DNA of 64,000 nt from Ignavibacteriales bacterium. GTDB taxonomy: Bacteria > Bacteroidota > Ignavibacteria > UBA10030. This document shows, one piece after another, positions 16,292 through 26,371 of the stretch. The position numbers and the translations under genes are program-made. Within the stretch, counting starts at the first letter, position 1. Each line of letters starts with the position of its first letter. Location of the stretch: the NCBI GenBank assembly GCA_026390595.1, contig JAPLFQ010000033.1, positions 138,114-202,113 of the forward strand, read 5' to 3'. The notes under the pieces were generated by a model. That model had not been told where the DNA came from. It saw only the letters and a list, made by a program, of their open reading frames with translations, and ran no database searches.

Positions 16292-17636
16292 AGGCCCTCC
16301 AGAGAAACGTGGCGGTATGAACAAGTTGAACGTTCATCCCTTTCTGACGCAGCCCATGCTGAATCTGAAGCATGCAGCCGGGATTGCCGGTCACTATGAT
16401 ATCGGGATGAACCGTTGCGATGTTGGCGATTTTGCGATCAAGCATTTTCATTGAGTCTTCATAATGGACGACGTTGTAGATTCCTGCACTCCCGCAGCAC
16501 CAGCTCGATTCAGGCAGCTCTGTATATTCAATTCCAGGTATGGCTTTCAAGAGGTCGCGCGGTTGTTGACTGATCTTCTGCGTGTGCACGAGGTGACAGG
16601 CATCGTGATATGAGATACGCTTCCCAAGCATAGGCCCGACCGGGGCCATAGTTCCACGGAGGGAAAACACTCTGCGGGCTGATTTGTTCGGCCAGAACCC
16701 TGTTTCAACAAGGAACTCCGTAATGTCCTTGGTTTTGGAAGAGACTCGGTGAGCGCGCTCGGACCACTCATGATCATCAGCAAAGACGTGGCTGTATTCT
16801 TTCATGTATGCGCCGCATCCCGCGGAATTCAAGATCACGAAATCGAGATCGTCCCGGTCAAAGAGTTCGATGTTGTGTTTCGCCATCTCCCGGGCCGCGT
16901 CAATACTCCCATTGTGCGCCTGAAGCGACCCACAGCAGGCCTGACCCCGTGGAACTATTACTTCGCAATCGTGATGCAGCAGGAGATTGATTGTGTCGAT
17001 GTTGACATCGGCAAATGCGACATCCATGATGCATCCAGTCAAGAATCCAACGCGATAGCGAGGCTTCCCGGCAGGATAAATATGTTCGGGAAGCACATCG
17101 CTGGAGAACTGCGTAGAGATGCTCGGACTCAACGGCTGTATCGCGTCCAGTTTGCTCGAGATCATCCGAAGCGCTCCGGTTTTCTGAAGAAACCACTTGA
17201 GCCCCGTTTGTTCGTATAATCTCATGAAGGATGCGAGTACTTTCAGCCGATCCTGCCTGAGAAATGTCCACTCGAGCATCGTCTTCTTGATGAAGTCGGA
17301 GATCCGACCTTCGTACCCTCCGCGGTAGATCTGGGCCCGGGCTGCCTCGACAAGCGATCCGTACTTGACCCCCGCCGGGCACGCGGTTTCACATGCCTGG
17401 CAGTCAAGACAGAAATTCATCTCATGGACAAAATTATCCGTGATGGGCAGGTCACCATCCGCCACAGCCTTTATCAATCGAATGCGGCCACGCGGAGAAG
17501 ATTTCTCCAGGCCGGTCAACGCATACGTGGGGCATGTGGGTAGACACAAGCCGCAGTGCATGCAGTTCGTCAGAACATCATAACTCGGTATGTCCACGCC
17601 GTGAAACGGAGAGGGCGCGGCGTCAATCTGACTCAT
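16278..17636 (-). CDS. glcF: glycolate oxidase iron-sulfur subunit
   Basis: A 452-residue protein with two N-terminal 4Fe-4S clusters (C25, C28, C31, C35 in NCMHCGLCLPTCP and C76, C79, C82, C86 in FCLDCQACETACP) and two cysteine-rich CCG domains (GFLTGC, GQACCGS, YHDACH, SSWCCGSAG). This is the electron-transfer subunit of GlcDEF-type glycolate oxidase and related D-2-hydroxyacid oxidases such as D-lactate dehydrogenases. It works with the FAD subunit encoded at 19831-21288, separated here by two unrelated genes. No GlcE was found in the window. Glycolate is the default substrate; lactate cannot be excluded. Confidence 0.88.
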   Translation of the reverse strand: MSQIDAAPSPFHGVDIPSYDVLTNCMHCGLCLPTCPTYALTGLEKSSPRGRIRLIKAVADGDLPITDNFVHEMNFCLDCQACETACPAGVKYGSLVEAARAQIYRGGYEGRISDFIKKTMLEWTFLRQDRLKVLASFMRLYEQTGLKWFLQKTGALRMISSKLDAIQPLSPSISTQFSSDVLPEHIYPAGKPRYRVGFLTGCIMDVAFADVNIDTINLLLHHDCEVIVPRGQACCGSLQAHNGSIDAAREMAKHNIELFDRDDLDFVILNSAGCGAYMKEYSHVFADDHEWSERAHRVSSKTKDITEFLVETGFWPNKSARRVFSLRGTMAPVGPMLGKRISYHDACHLVHTQKISQQPRDLLKAIPGIEYTELPESSWCCGSAGIYNVVHYEDSMKMLDRKIANIATVHPDIIVTGNPGCMLQIQHGLRQKGMNVQLVHTATFLWRACELS

Positions 17637-17679
17637 AGAATTCTCGTGCTCTTGAACCGATCCCGCCGGTAACGCAGTG

Positions 17680-18537
17680 TTATATATCCTTGCCGGATGT
17701 CTTTACCAGGTGCTTCTTGAAGAACTCCAAGGCCATTGCATGTGCATCGGCAGAAGCTGCCTTGTCAAACTTCGGGTTACTTGGATTCGCGAAGGCATGG
17801 TCTGCATCGAACGATTTCACTACGAGCTTTTTCGACGCTTTCTTCATGGCCCCTTCGAAATCCTTCACCTTTGCGGGTGTGATCCAGCCATCTTTTGTCC
17901 CGAATATTCCCAGAACCGGGGCCCGAAGGGTCTTCAGTTTTTCAACATCTGTCTCGGGCATTCCGTAGTACAAGACACATGCCCCGATCTGTTTGCCACC
18001 TATGAGTGCCGACTGCAACGACCAGCCTCCGCCGAAGCACCATCCGATAGTTCCAACCTTCGCCTTCGGTCCAACATAGCCGAACGCACCAGCAATAATA
18101 GCCCGGATACGTTCTTCCTTTGCTTCGCCCATGTATTTTCCCGCTTCCTGCTGCGTCGTTGCGACCTTTCCGTCGTACAAATCAAGCGCGATGACGTTCA
18201 CTGCACCCAATTCACCCTGAAGTTTTTCGGCTTCCTGCTTGATGTAGTCATTCAATCCCCACCACTCGTGGATCATGAAAACATACACGTTTGAGGGCTT
18301 CGGCGCTTTGACTTCAAATGCTCGGCCTTCAATTCCATCACTCGTTTTGAACGTGATGTCTTTTCCGTGCTCGGCCACGAAATTGAAAGGGACTGGTTCG
18401 AGATGAGCAGCGCGAAATGTTGCATCGCTCGCCAACATCGCAAATGAGGCTGTGGCGTCGACCGTACAGCACGATTTGCCTGTCTGAGCCAGCAGGACGA
18501 ATGGCAGGAGCAATGCGAGGCCAAGAAATTTGATCAT
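17680..18537 (-). CDS. secreted dienelactone-hydrolase-family protein
   Basis: A 285-residue alpha/beta hydrolase with a cleavable signal (FLGLALLLPFVLLAQTG, about 1-20). The catalytic triad is C167 in GWCFGGGWSL, D216 in GTKDGW and H247 in DADHAFANP, and IHEWWGLNDYI is the family's oxyanion-region signature. The family opens dienelactones, but most periplasmic members have unknown ester substrates. A strong GGAGGA precedes the ATG. It lies 12 bases after the methyltransferase stop and 43 bases before glcF, so it is probably co-transcribed with the glycolate oxidase genes. Confidence 0.87.
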   Translation of the reverse strand: MIKFLGLALLLPFVLLAQTGKSCCTVDATASFAMLASDATFRAAHLEPVPFNFVAEHGKDITFKTSDGIEGRAFEVKAPKPSNVYVFMIHEWWGLNDYIKQEAEKLQGELGAVNVIALDLYDGKVATTQQEAGKYMGEAKEERIRAIIAGAFGYVGPKAKVGTIGWCFGGGWSLQSALIGGKQIGACVLYYGMPETDVEKLKTLRAPVLGIFGTKDGWITPAKVKDFEGAMKKASKKLVVKSFDADHAFANPSNPKFDKAASADAHAMALEFFKKHLVKTSGKDI

Positions 18538-18549
18538 GAGAACTTCCTC

Positions 18550-19827
18550 CTATTTGGTTGGTGAGTGAGATTTGTGAAAAAGCACGATCCGGTTCGTATT
18601 GGTGCCAGCCCGATTGTTTCGAACACCCCAGATATTTGAGGTTTTTGTGAACTTCTGCTGGTTCACCAATATGCCCGCGCAGCGAAAACCCGCTTGAATG
18701 CCCATTGGTACAACAACTTCATCAAGCATCAAGTTTCGCTTGCGAATCTCACCAACTTCAAATGCCACCACCCCATCAGGTGAAGTCACCCTGTATAACT
18801 CTCGAAACACTCCCGATATGATCGCTATCCAGGCATCGAGAGATCGAACGACCGTCAACCGACTGCCTATTTCTTCCCATTCCATGCCGTTGAACCAACA
18901 CCGTAACCAGTTGTCCTTGGCGTAGTTGACTGTATCCAGAAACGGAGGAGAAGTCACGGTGAGCCGTATGGAATTGTCTGCGATGCCGGGAGTGCTGCGA
19001 GCGTCACCCGTCACAAATCGCGCTCTCCTGCTCATGTTCGCAAGAGACTTCATCTGCTCATCAGTGACATTGCGTAGCAGCGATCGCGTCTTCCTGAGAA
19101 TCAACTCTCTGACGTCCCTGTATTCCGGTTTCTGCTTTCGGTTCCGGTTCACACGGCGCTGATTTTCGGCTGACATCGCCTGATTCGGCGGCAGTGTGTA
19201 GACAGAGAAGAACCCCCTTGAGTGTCCGGTCAGCCTGTTCGTCGCGACCATGCGTATCCAGCGATCGATTGCATCCTCGCGCCGCGCCGCCGAGCGCCGC
19301 GCGAGATATCGCCGAAGGGCAAGAATTTCTTTCTCGGTACGAGGGTGATAGAACATGGAAAGATCAAGGGATGACGAACTTCGGCCGCTCACGCTGATCT
19401 GTTCAAGCCGACGTTCCACGGCATCGTACGTTGGAGGGTTGAGCCGGGGTTTCATGAAAATGCGGCTGAGAGGGTTCGCATCAGTTGCGATCACATTTCG
19501 GTCGAGAAGTGCAGCTTCGAGAGGAGTCGTTCCTCTTCCCATGAAGGGATCGTACACCACATCACCCGGCCCGGTCATTCGGTCTATGAAAAAACGAGGC
19601 AGCTGAGGTTTGAAACAAGCCCGGTACGAGATTTCGTGAAGCGAGGATGCCTGGCGCTGCCTCGGCGTCCAGAACTCGGCGGTGAACCGCCGGATGTGCT
19701 CACCGGAGAGCAACAGCGATTCGACAGTGAGATCGGATTTCGACACCCTCCCGTCGAACAGGCGGTCGATCAGATGATGGTTCGAAGCTCCGTGGCGGCG
19801 TGGATATGTGCGAGCTGGGGTAGGCAC
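18550..19827 (-). CDS. orphan DNA methyltransferase (N4-cytosine/N6-adenine amino-group type)
   Basis: A 425-residue protein with the AdoMet-binding element DPFMGRGTTPLEA at 93-105 followed by VIATDANPL, and the catalytic TSPPFLDTVNY at 292-302. The S-P-P-F motif marks exocyclic amino methylation. The binding motif precedes the catalytic motif with about 190 residues between, so the order is alpha-like although DPFxGxGTT is more usual in beta-class enzymes. The arginine-rich middle (150-270) is the probable target-recognition region. No restriction endonuclease or specificity subunit is nearby. The GTG start at 19827 lies 3 bases after the glcD stop, placing it firmly inside the glycolate operon. 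The recognition site is unknown. Confidence 0.82.
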   Translation of the reverse strand: MPTPARTYPRRHGASNHHLIDRLFDGRVSKSDLTVESLLLSGEHIRRFTAEFWTPRQRQASSLHEISYRACFKPQLPRFFIDRMTGPGDVVYDPFMGRGTTPLEAALLDRNVIATDANPLSRIFMKPRLNPPTYDAVERRLEQISVSGRSSSSLDLSMFYHPRTEKEILALRRYLARRSAARREDAIDRWIRMVATNRLTGHSRGFFSVYTLPPNQAMSAENQRRVNRNRKQKPEYRDVRELILRKTRSLLRNVTDEQMKSLANMSRRARFVTGDARSTPGIADNSIRLTVTSPPFLDTVNYAKDNWLRCWFNGMEWEEIGSRLTVVRSLDAWIAIISGVFRELYRVTSPDGVVAFEVGEIRKRNLMLDEVVVPMGIQAGFRCAGILVNQQKFTKTSNIWGVRNNRAGTNTNRIVLFHKSHSPTK

Positions 19828-19830
19828 GGA

Positions 19831-21288
19831 TCAGGTAAAAGCTCCGGCGTCCGCAAACTTCTTGATTTGATCTCTGTTTGTCGGCAAAGGACCTTCACAA
19901 CGGGGTCTGACTGAAAAGATCTTTCCGGGATTCAACACCGCATGAGGATCGATGGCTTCCTTGATCTTCCGCATCATGTCGATCGCAGGCTCCCCGATCG
20001 CCTTTTCGAGGAATTTGAGCTTCGCCAAGCCGACGCCATGCTCACCCGTGATCGTACCGCCAAATCGCACAGCTTCAGCGAAGATCTCCTCGAAGGCAAG
20101 CTCAGCCCGATGGATCTCAGCTTTGTCACGCTCGTCCGTGAGGCACGTAGGATGGAGATTCCCGTCTCCGGCATGACCAAAATTTCCAAACGTCAGGTTA
20201 TGATTTGCTGCGATACGGTTGATCCGCTCGAGCATAGGAGCCACCTCGCTGCGCGGCACAGTGGCATCTTCAAGGATCGTCGTAGGTCGAACCCTTGCCA
20301 ATGCAGAGAACGCAGCCTTGCGGGCGCTGCGGAGTCTCACGGCTTCCTGTTCGTGTGCAGCGATCTTGATATCGAGCGCCCCGTGCCGCTTACAGATAGC
20401 GACGATCTTCGCTGCATCCTCTTCTACTTCGGCTGTCCTGCCGTCGACTTCGATCAGAAGGAGCGATTCGATTGTCGTCGGAAGACCCAGATGAGCATAT
20501 TCTTCGACACTGCGTATCGTCGTATTATCCAGGAACTCAAGGGCGGCTGGCGTAATCTTCGACGCTATGATGTCAGAGACAGTTTCTGCCGAATCGCTCA
20601 GCCTGCCGTAGAACGCAAGCATCGTCCGGCTCGCCTGCGGTTTCGGAATGAGGCGCAGTAGCACGCGGGTGATGACTCCAAGTGCCCCTTCAGAACCGAT
20701 GAGGAAATCCTTCAAACTGTATCCGGCCACGTCTTTGACCGACTTCCCCCCCGTCACAATCAGTTCGCCGCTCGGCAATATTACTTCCATCCCGAGGACA
20801 TAGTTCTTCGTGACGCCGTACTTCAACCCGCGAAGTCCGCCTGCATTTTCTGCAACATTTCCGCCGATCGTGCAAATCGCCGCACTGCCCGGATCAGGAG
20901 GATAGAACAATCCCAGCGCCTCGACGGCGGTGTGGAGCTTCGCCGTGATGACTCCGGGTTCAACCCACACAGAGAGGTTGTTTTCGTCAATTTCCAGGAT
21001 ACGGTCCCAATGATTGGTCAGCACCACCACGGAGTTCTCGACCGGAATAGAGCCCCCGCTGAGGCCGGACCCCGAACCGCGTGGAACTACGTTGAAACCC
21101 TCCTCATTTGCCAGCCTGAGAAGGCTAGAGATCTGTTCAGTACTTGCCGGCCTGACAATTGCATCCGGAAGATGCTTGAGCAGCGGCGTTCCGTCGTACG
21201 AATAGGTGATCTTATCTTCCGCCGAATCGAAAAATCCAGATGCGCCGAAGATAGATCGTATCTTTGTGAGCGTTTTGTGAGGTATCAT
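19831..21288 (-). CDS. glcD: FAD-linked glycolate/D-lactate oxidase subunit
   Basis: A 485-residue flavoprotein of the FAD-binding oxidase/transferase type 4 family. The FAD domain has VVPRGSGSGLSGGSIPV, DPGSAAICTIGGNVAENAGG and KYGVTKNYVLGMEVILPSGE. The C-terminal domain has FGNFGHAGDGNLHPT and EHGVGLAK, and ends in INPGKIF-type residues (LNPGKIFSV). It oxidises glycolate or a similar 2-hydroxyacid with GlcF. The ATG at 21288 lies only 8 bases after a good -10 element (21302-21297), so the mRNA may be leaderless; a frame open to 21360 would include the promoter and is unlikely. It heads a run of minus-strand genes down to 13436. Confidence 0.88.
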   Translation of the reverse strand: MIPHKTLTKIRSIFGASGFFDSAEDKITYSYDGTPLLKHLPDAIVRPASTEQISSLLRLANEEGFNVVPRGSGSGLSGGSIPVENSVVVLTNHWDRILEIDENNLSVWVEPGVITAKLHTAVEALGLFYPPDPGSAAICTIGGNVAENAGGLRGLKYGVTKNYVLGMEVILPSGELIVTGGKSVKDVAGYSLKDFLIGSEGALGVITRVLLRLIPKPQASRTMLAFYGRLSDSAETVSDIIASKITPAALEFLDNTTIRSVEEYAHLGLPTTIESLLLIEVDGRTAEVEEDAAKIVAICKRHGALDIKIAAHEQEAVRLRSARKAAFSALARVRPTTILEDATVPRSEVAPMLERINRIAANHNLTFGNFGHAGDGNLHPTCLTDERDKAEIHRAELAFEEIFAEAVRFGGTITGEHGVGLAKLKFLEKAIGEPAIDMMRKIKEAIDPHAVLNPGKIFSVRPRCEGPLPTNRDQIKKFADAGAFT

Positions 21289-21296
21289 CTGAGGCC

Positions 21297-21325
21297 AAGA
21301 TAGAACAACAAGGAAAGAAAAGCAA
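21297..21325 (-). promoter_or_regulatory. promoter of the glcD operon, possibly leaderless
   Basis: On the minus strand TTGCTT, 17 bases, TATCTT. The -10 ends 8 bases before the glcD ATG, so transcription would begin within a few bases of that codon. The same hexamers occur at 46575-46603. Confidence 0.5.
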
Positions 21326-21377
21326 GGTGCAGGTCTGAGCGCGAAGCCCGCGCAGCCCATGTTCGGACACCCCCGTC

Positions 21378-22843
<1,466 letters not shown>

Positions 22844-22853
22844 GATGAACTGA

Positions 22854-22881
22854 GCAGGGGGCAGAGCTTCCTGTCCCCTGC
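22854..22881. terminator. hairpin between convergent tpl and rhodanese genes
   Basis: An 11-bp stem with one G-U pair (GCAGGGGGCAG / CTGTCCCCTGC) and a 6-base loop fills most of the 42-base gap between two convergent genes. There is no T-run on either side, so it is a probable bidirectional transcription-stop or mRNA-end structure rather than a classic intrinsic terminator. Confidence 0.5.
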
Positions 22882-22885
22882 AGGT

Positions 22886-23212
22886 TCAGTACCTCGGTAT
22901 TTTGGGATCTATCTCGCGGGACCACTGATCGATCCCCCCTACCAGATTCAAGACCCTGTCAAACCCCTGGTTTTTGAGAAACTGCACCGCGAACGCGCTG
23001 CGGTTGCCGTGATGGCAATAGACAACAATCTCCCGAGCGCCATCGAGTTCAACGAACTTCGTTTGCAGCTGGCCAAGTGGAATGAGATGTCCGCTGAGAT
23101 TGGCAATTTTGTATTCATAAGGCTCGCGAACATCGAGCAAGAGGACCGCTTCACCGGCATCCAGCCTGCTCTTGAGATGATGAACCGATATCTCCGACAA
23201 ATGATTATCCAT
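22886..23212 (-). CDS. single-domain rhodanese-like protein
   Basis: A 108-residue rhodanese-homology protein. LLLDVREPYEY is at 25-35, and the active-site loop VVYCHHGNRS has catalytic C66, with NLVGGIDQW near the end. Such single-domain proteins carry persulfide sulfur for thiolation, cyanide detoxification or metal-centre assembly; the partner is unknown. The ATG at 23212 (AGGGAA upstream) gives the usual length; a much longer in-frame opening upstream has no family similarity. Confidence 0.9.
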   Translation of the reverse strand: MDNHLSEISVHHLKSRLDAGEAVLLLDVREPYEYKIANLSGHLIPLGQLQTKFVELDGAREIVVYCHHGNRSAFAVQFLKNQGFDRVLNLVGGIDQWSREIDPKIPRY

Positions 23213-23274
23213 GATTCCCTTTTCTATCTCTTTCCTGTCCAGCGTTTCACGTTGGCCGCACTCTGACACACACC

Positions 23275-23826
23275 TCACACCAAACCGAGGCGTGCGGCAT
23301 CGCCCTTCATCGCGTCGATAACGAACTGAATGTGTTCCTCCAGCACCACGCCAAGTTCCTGCGTCCCTTGCTGGATGTCCTCTCTGCTCACGTTTCGGGC
23401 GAACGCCTTGTCCTTCAGCTTCTTCTTGACAGACGACACTTCGAGGTCGGCGATCTTGTTCGGCCGAACCACCGAACATGCGCTGATGAACCCGCACAAC
23501 TCGTCGCACGCATACAGGACTTGCGCCATCTTCGTATCCCTGGGCACATTGGCATAGGTTGCGTGCCCCAGAATTGCCCTTCGCACATCCTCCGGGTATC
23601 CCTTCTCTCTGAGGATTTCGGATCCTTTGAGGGGATGGTCCGGCGCGGTGGGATACATTTCATAGTCAAAATCATGAAGGATTCCGACTATTGCCCACTT
23701 CTCTTCGTCTTCGCCGAGTTTTCGCGCATATGCCCGCATCGCTGCTTCGACAGCGTACATGTGTTTCCGCAATGCTTCGTTCTTCGTGTACTCGTGCGTG
23801 AGGTCGAGTGCTTCCTGGTAATTCAT
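23275..23826 (-). CDS. HD-domain phosphohydrolase
   Basis: A 183-residue HD-superfamily protein. The metal ligands are H22 (RKHMYAVEA), H51-D52 (GILHDFDYE) and D108 (YACDELCGF), with H64 and H89 (LGHATY) also conserved. It is of the small HDIG type often annotated as hydrolase or tRNA 2',3'-cyclic phosphodiesterase-like; the substrate is not determined. A perfect AGGAGG lies eight bases before the ATG at 23826. It sits between the rhodanese and nth genes on the same strand. Confidence 0.87.
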   Translation of the reverse strand: MNYQEALDLTHEYTKNEALRKHMYAVEAAMRAYARKLGEDEEKWAIVGILHDFDYEMYPTAPDHPLKGSEILREKGYPEDVRRAILGHATYANVPRDTKMAQVLYACDELCGFISACSVVRPNKIADLEVSSVKKKLKDKAFARNVSREDIQQGTQELGVVLEEHIQFVIDAMKGDAARLGLV

Positions 23827-23931
23827 GCGATGATCCTCCTGCTGGTGCAACGCTCTTTGTGAAAGTCTCCAAATTTCGACACAATTGCAAGAGACCGTTC
23901 GCCGCTGGTTCAAGAATTCAGCTCCTGCGGA

Positions 23932-24603
23932 TTACGCTCTCGAATTCAGGAACTCGTCCGCTGATGGACACAGCTTCCGGAGAGGGCAATTGAGACAATC
24001 AGGTTTTCGGGCGTCACAGATTTTCCGTCCATGCCACACGAGCATGTTGCCAAACACAAACCACTCATCCTGTGGAATGAGCTGCATGAGATCGGTTTCG
24101 ATTCTTTCAGGATCGTCGAACGACGAAAGGCCGAGCCTTTGCGAAACCCGCCGAACGTGGGTATCGACAACCACGCCCGCATTGATGCCGAAGGCACCGC
24201 CAAGGACACAGTTCGCCGTCTTCCGCCCCACACCTCCAAGCTCGACGAGCTCTTCCATTGTCTTGGGAACCTTGCCATCGTGTTTTTCGACAAGCGTCCT
24301 GCAACACGCGATAATGCTCTTGGCCTTGTTCCGAAAGAAGCCTGTTGAACGAATCTCCTGCTCGAGCTCCTCCTGTTTCGCGTTCGCAAAATCCTTCGCT
24401 GCGCGATACTTCTTGAATAATGACGGTGTAACCATGTTTACCCGGACATCGGTGCACTGCGCTGACAAAATCGTTGCGACAATCAGCTGCAACGGAGTGG
24501 AGAAATCGAGGGCGATCTTCGGATCGGGGTAGGTTTTGTGAAGAATGACCGCGAGCTTCTGTGCCCGGCTCTTCAACTTCTGGTTTGATTCTTTAGCGTC
24601 CAT
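23932..24603 (-). CDS. nth: endonuclease III (DNA glycosylase/AP lyase)
   Basis: A 223-residue base-excision-repair enzyme. The helix-hairpin-helix ELGGVGRKTAN carries catalytic K128, the catalytic aspartate is D147 in VVVDTHV, and the C-terminal 4Fe-4S motif C-x6-C-x2-C-x5-C is intact in CDARKPDCLNCPLRKLC. It removes oxidised pyrimidines and nicks the abasic site. The ATG at 24603 matches the family N-terminus. It lies 17 bases after the polX stop, so two DNA-repair genes form one unit. Confidence 0.94.
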   Translation of the reverse strand: MDAKESNQKLKSRAQKLAVILHKTYPDPKIALDFSTPLQLIVATILSAQCTDVRVNMVTPSLFKKYRAAKDFANAKQEELEQEIRSTGFFRNKAKSIIACCRTLVEKHDGKVPKTMEELVELGGVGRKTANCVLGGAFGINAGVVVDTHVRRVSQRLGLSSFDDPERIETDLMQLIPQDEWFVFGNMLVWHGRKICDARKPDCLNCPLRKLCPSADEFLNSRA

Positions 24604-24620
24604 GGCAAAACGATCATCCT

Positions 24621-26357
24621 TTAGTGTCGGGACTTGAAATATTCCGTGACCTTCTTGAGGTCCCAGGCGTTCACCACGTCCTTTGGCTCCAGCCAACCCT
24701 TCCGCGCTATACCAACGCCGTACGAGACATCATTCAACCCTTCTGTGCTGTGCGCATCTGGATTGATGAAGATAGGGACTTTCTTCTCTTTTGCGTATTT
24801 CACATATCGCCAGTCGAGATCCAGCCGAAAGGGATGAGCATTGATCTCTATCCCCTTACCATAATCCGACGCCGCATCGATAACCTCGATCATGTTGATG
24901 GGATATCCGTCACGGCTCAGCAGCAATCGACCCGTTGGGTGACCAATACAGCTCACATATTTGTTCTTGAGCGCTTTGATCATCCGCTTCGTTGCTTCAG
25001 ATTCCGTCATCTTGAATTTGCTGTGAATCGCGACGACAACGTAGTCGAACGTGGCAAGCAGCTTGTCAGGATAATCGAGAGAACCATCGGAAAGGATGTC
25101 GACCTCTGTTCCCTTGAACAGGCGAAAGCCCTTCAGCCCCGCATTCAGTTTCTCAATTTCCTTTTGTTGTTGCTTTGCTTTCGCTTCAGACAATCCACCC
25201 GCATACGCCGCGACCTTGCTGTGGTCGGCTATACCGAGGTAACTCCACCCGAGTTTCCGGGCAGCATCAGCCATTTCTACGAGGGAATTGGCGCCGTCGC
25301 TGTAGTTTGTGTGGCAGTGAAATGTCCCGCGAATATCCTCTTCCCCGATCAGTTTCGGCAGGGCTCTCTTTTCGGCTGATTCAATTTCCCCCATATTCTC
25401 GCGAAGTTCAGGGGGAATGTACTCCAAATCGAGTGCCTTATAAATTCCCTCTTCCGACTTGCACCGAGGGACGTTTGGCTTCTTCTCCCCCTCGATGCCC
25501 GTGAACGCATACTCATTGAGACTCAGCCCGTATTTCCTGGCCCGCGAACGCATCTCAACGTTGTGCTCTTTGCTCCCTGTAAAATAGTTCAAGGCAAATG
25601 GATACTCCCGGTCTCCGACAATTCTCAGGTCGCAATTGATTCCAGACTTCAGCACCACACTCGACTTTGTTTCCCCCCGTGCAACGACACTCTGGACATC
25701 CACATGCCCGACAAACACATCGAAGATCTTCTTGCGGCTTTTCTCTGACGCACTGACGACGATATCAATGTCTCCGACAATCTCTTTCTTCCTCCTCAAA
25801 CTTCCAGCGACTTCACATCGCTTGACTTCGGGCAGTCTGGAGATAACTTCAAGAATCCTGTCCGCAGCGCCCTTTGCAGAAGGATACAAATGCTTGTCAC
25901 TCGACCTCGCGAGCGACTCAATTCCCTTGAGTATGTTCTCCTCGGTCTTCTCTCCAAAACCATCGAGTTTCGCGAGCCGATGGTTCTCGCATGCGCTCTT
26001 CAACTCATCGACGGTCTTGATGTTCAGTTTTTCATGGAGAATCTTGATCCGTTTGGGACCTAAGCCAGTGATACGGAGCATCTGCAACAGACCCTCTGGC
26101 AGGGACGCTTTGACAGATTCGTATTCCGCTGATGAGCCAGTTCGAACCAGTTCTCCAATGACCCTCGAAAGGCCTTCACCAATGCCTTTGACGGAGCGAA
26201 TATCACCTGACTCGACAAGGAGTGCGATATCGACAGTGAGCGCGTCCACAACCCGGGCCCCGTTGTGAAATGCGCGGCATTTGAAAGGGTTCTCTCCTTT
26301 CAGTTCGAAGAGTGTCCCCATTGCATCGAGAATGGAAGCTATTTGTTTCTTGTCCAT
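24621..26357 (-). CDS. polX: DNA polymerase/3'-5' exonuclease PolX
   Basis: A 578-residue bacterial family-X polymerase. The HhH-rich N-terminus (IRSVKGIGEGLS, ITGLGPKRIK, LDGFGEKTE) binds DNA. The nucleotidyltransferase core has GSLRRKK, metal ligands D196 and D198 (GDIDIVV) and D243. The C-terminal PHP domain has a complete metal set: FHCHTNYSDG (H347, H349), IADHS, GTEVDIL, AIHSKF, IGHPTG and NPDAHS. It fills gaps during base-excision repair and has PHP-dependent exonuclease activity. It is followed by nth at 17 bases and preceded by the dihydrouridine synthase at 14 bases. Confidence 0.95.
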   Translation of the reverse strand: MDKKQIASILDAMGTLFELKGENPFKCRAFHNGARVVDALTVDIALLVESGDIRSVKGIGEGLSRVIGELVRTGSSAEYESVKASLPEGLLQMLRITGLGPKRIKILHEKLNIKTVDELKSACENHRLAKLDGFGEKTEENILKGIESLARSSDKHLYPSAKGAADRILEVISRLPEVKRCEVAGSLRRKKEIVGDIDIVVSASEKSRKKIFDVFVGHVDVQSVVARGETKSSVVLKSGINCDLRIVGDREYPFALNYFTGSKEHNVEMRSRARKYGLSLNEYAFTGIEGEKKPNVPRCKSEEGIYKALDLEYIPPELRENMGEIESAEKRALPKLIGEEDIRGTFHCHTNYSDGANSLVEMADAARKLGWSYLGIADHSKVAAYAGGLSEAKAKQQQKEIEKLNAGLKGFRLFKGTEVDILSDGSLDYPDKLLATFDYVVVAIHSKFKMTESEATKRMIKALKNKYVSCIGHPTGRLLLSRDGYPINMIEVIDAASDYGKGIEINAHPFRLDLDWRYVKYAKEKKVPIFINPDAHSTEGLNDVSYGVGIARKGWLEPKDVVNAWDLKKVTEYFKSRH

Positions 26358-26371
26358 GAAGGGGGGGGAAT

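Noticed and set aside
22886..23509. 207-residue version of the rhodanese
   Set aside because: The first 99 residues are arginine-rich out-of-family sequence read antisense to nothing conserved; the ATG at 23212 has a ribosome site.
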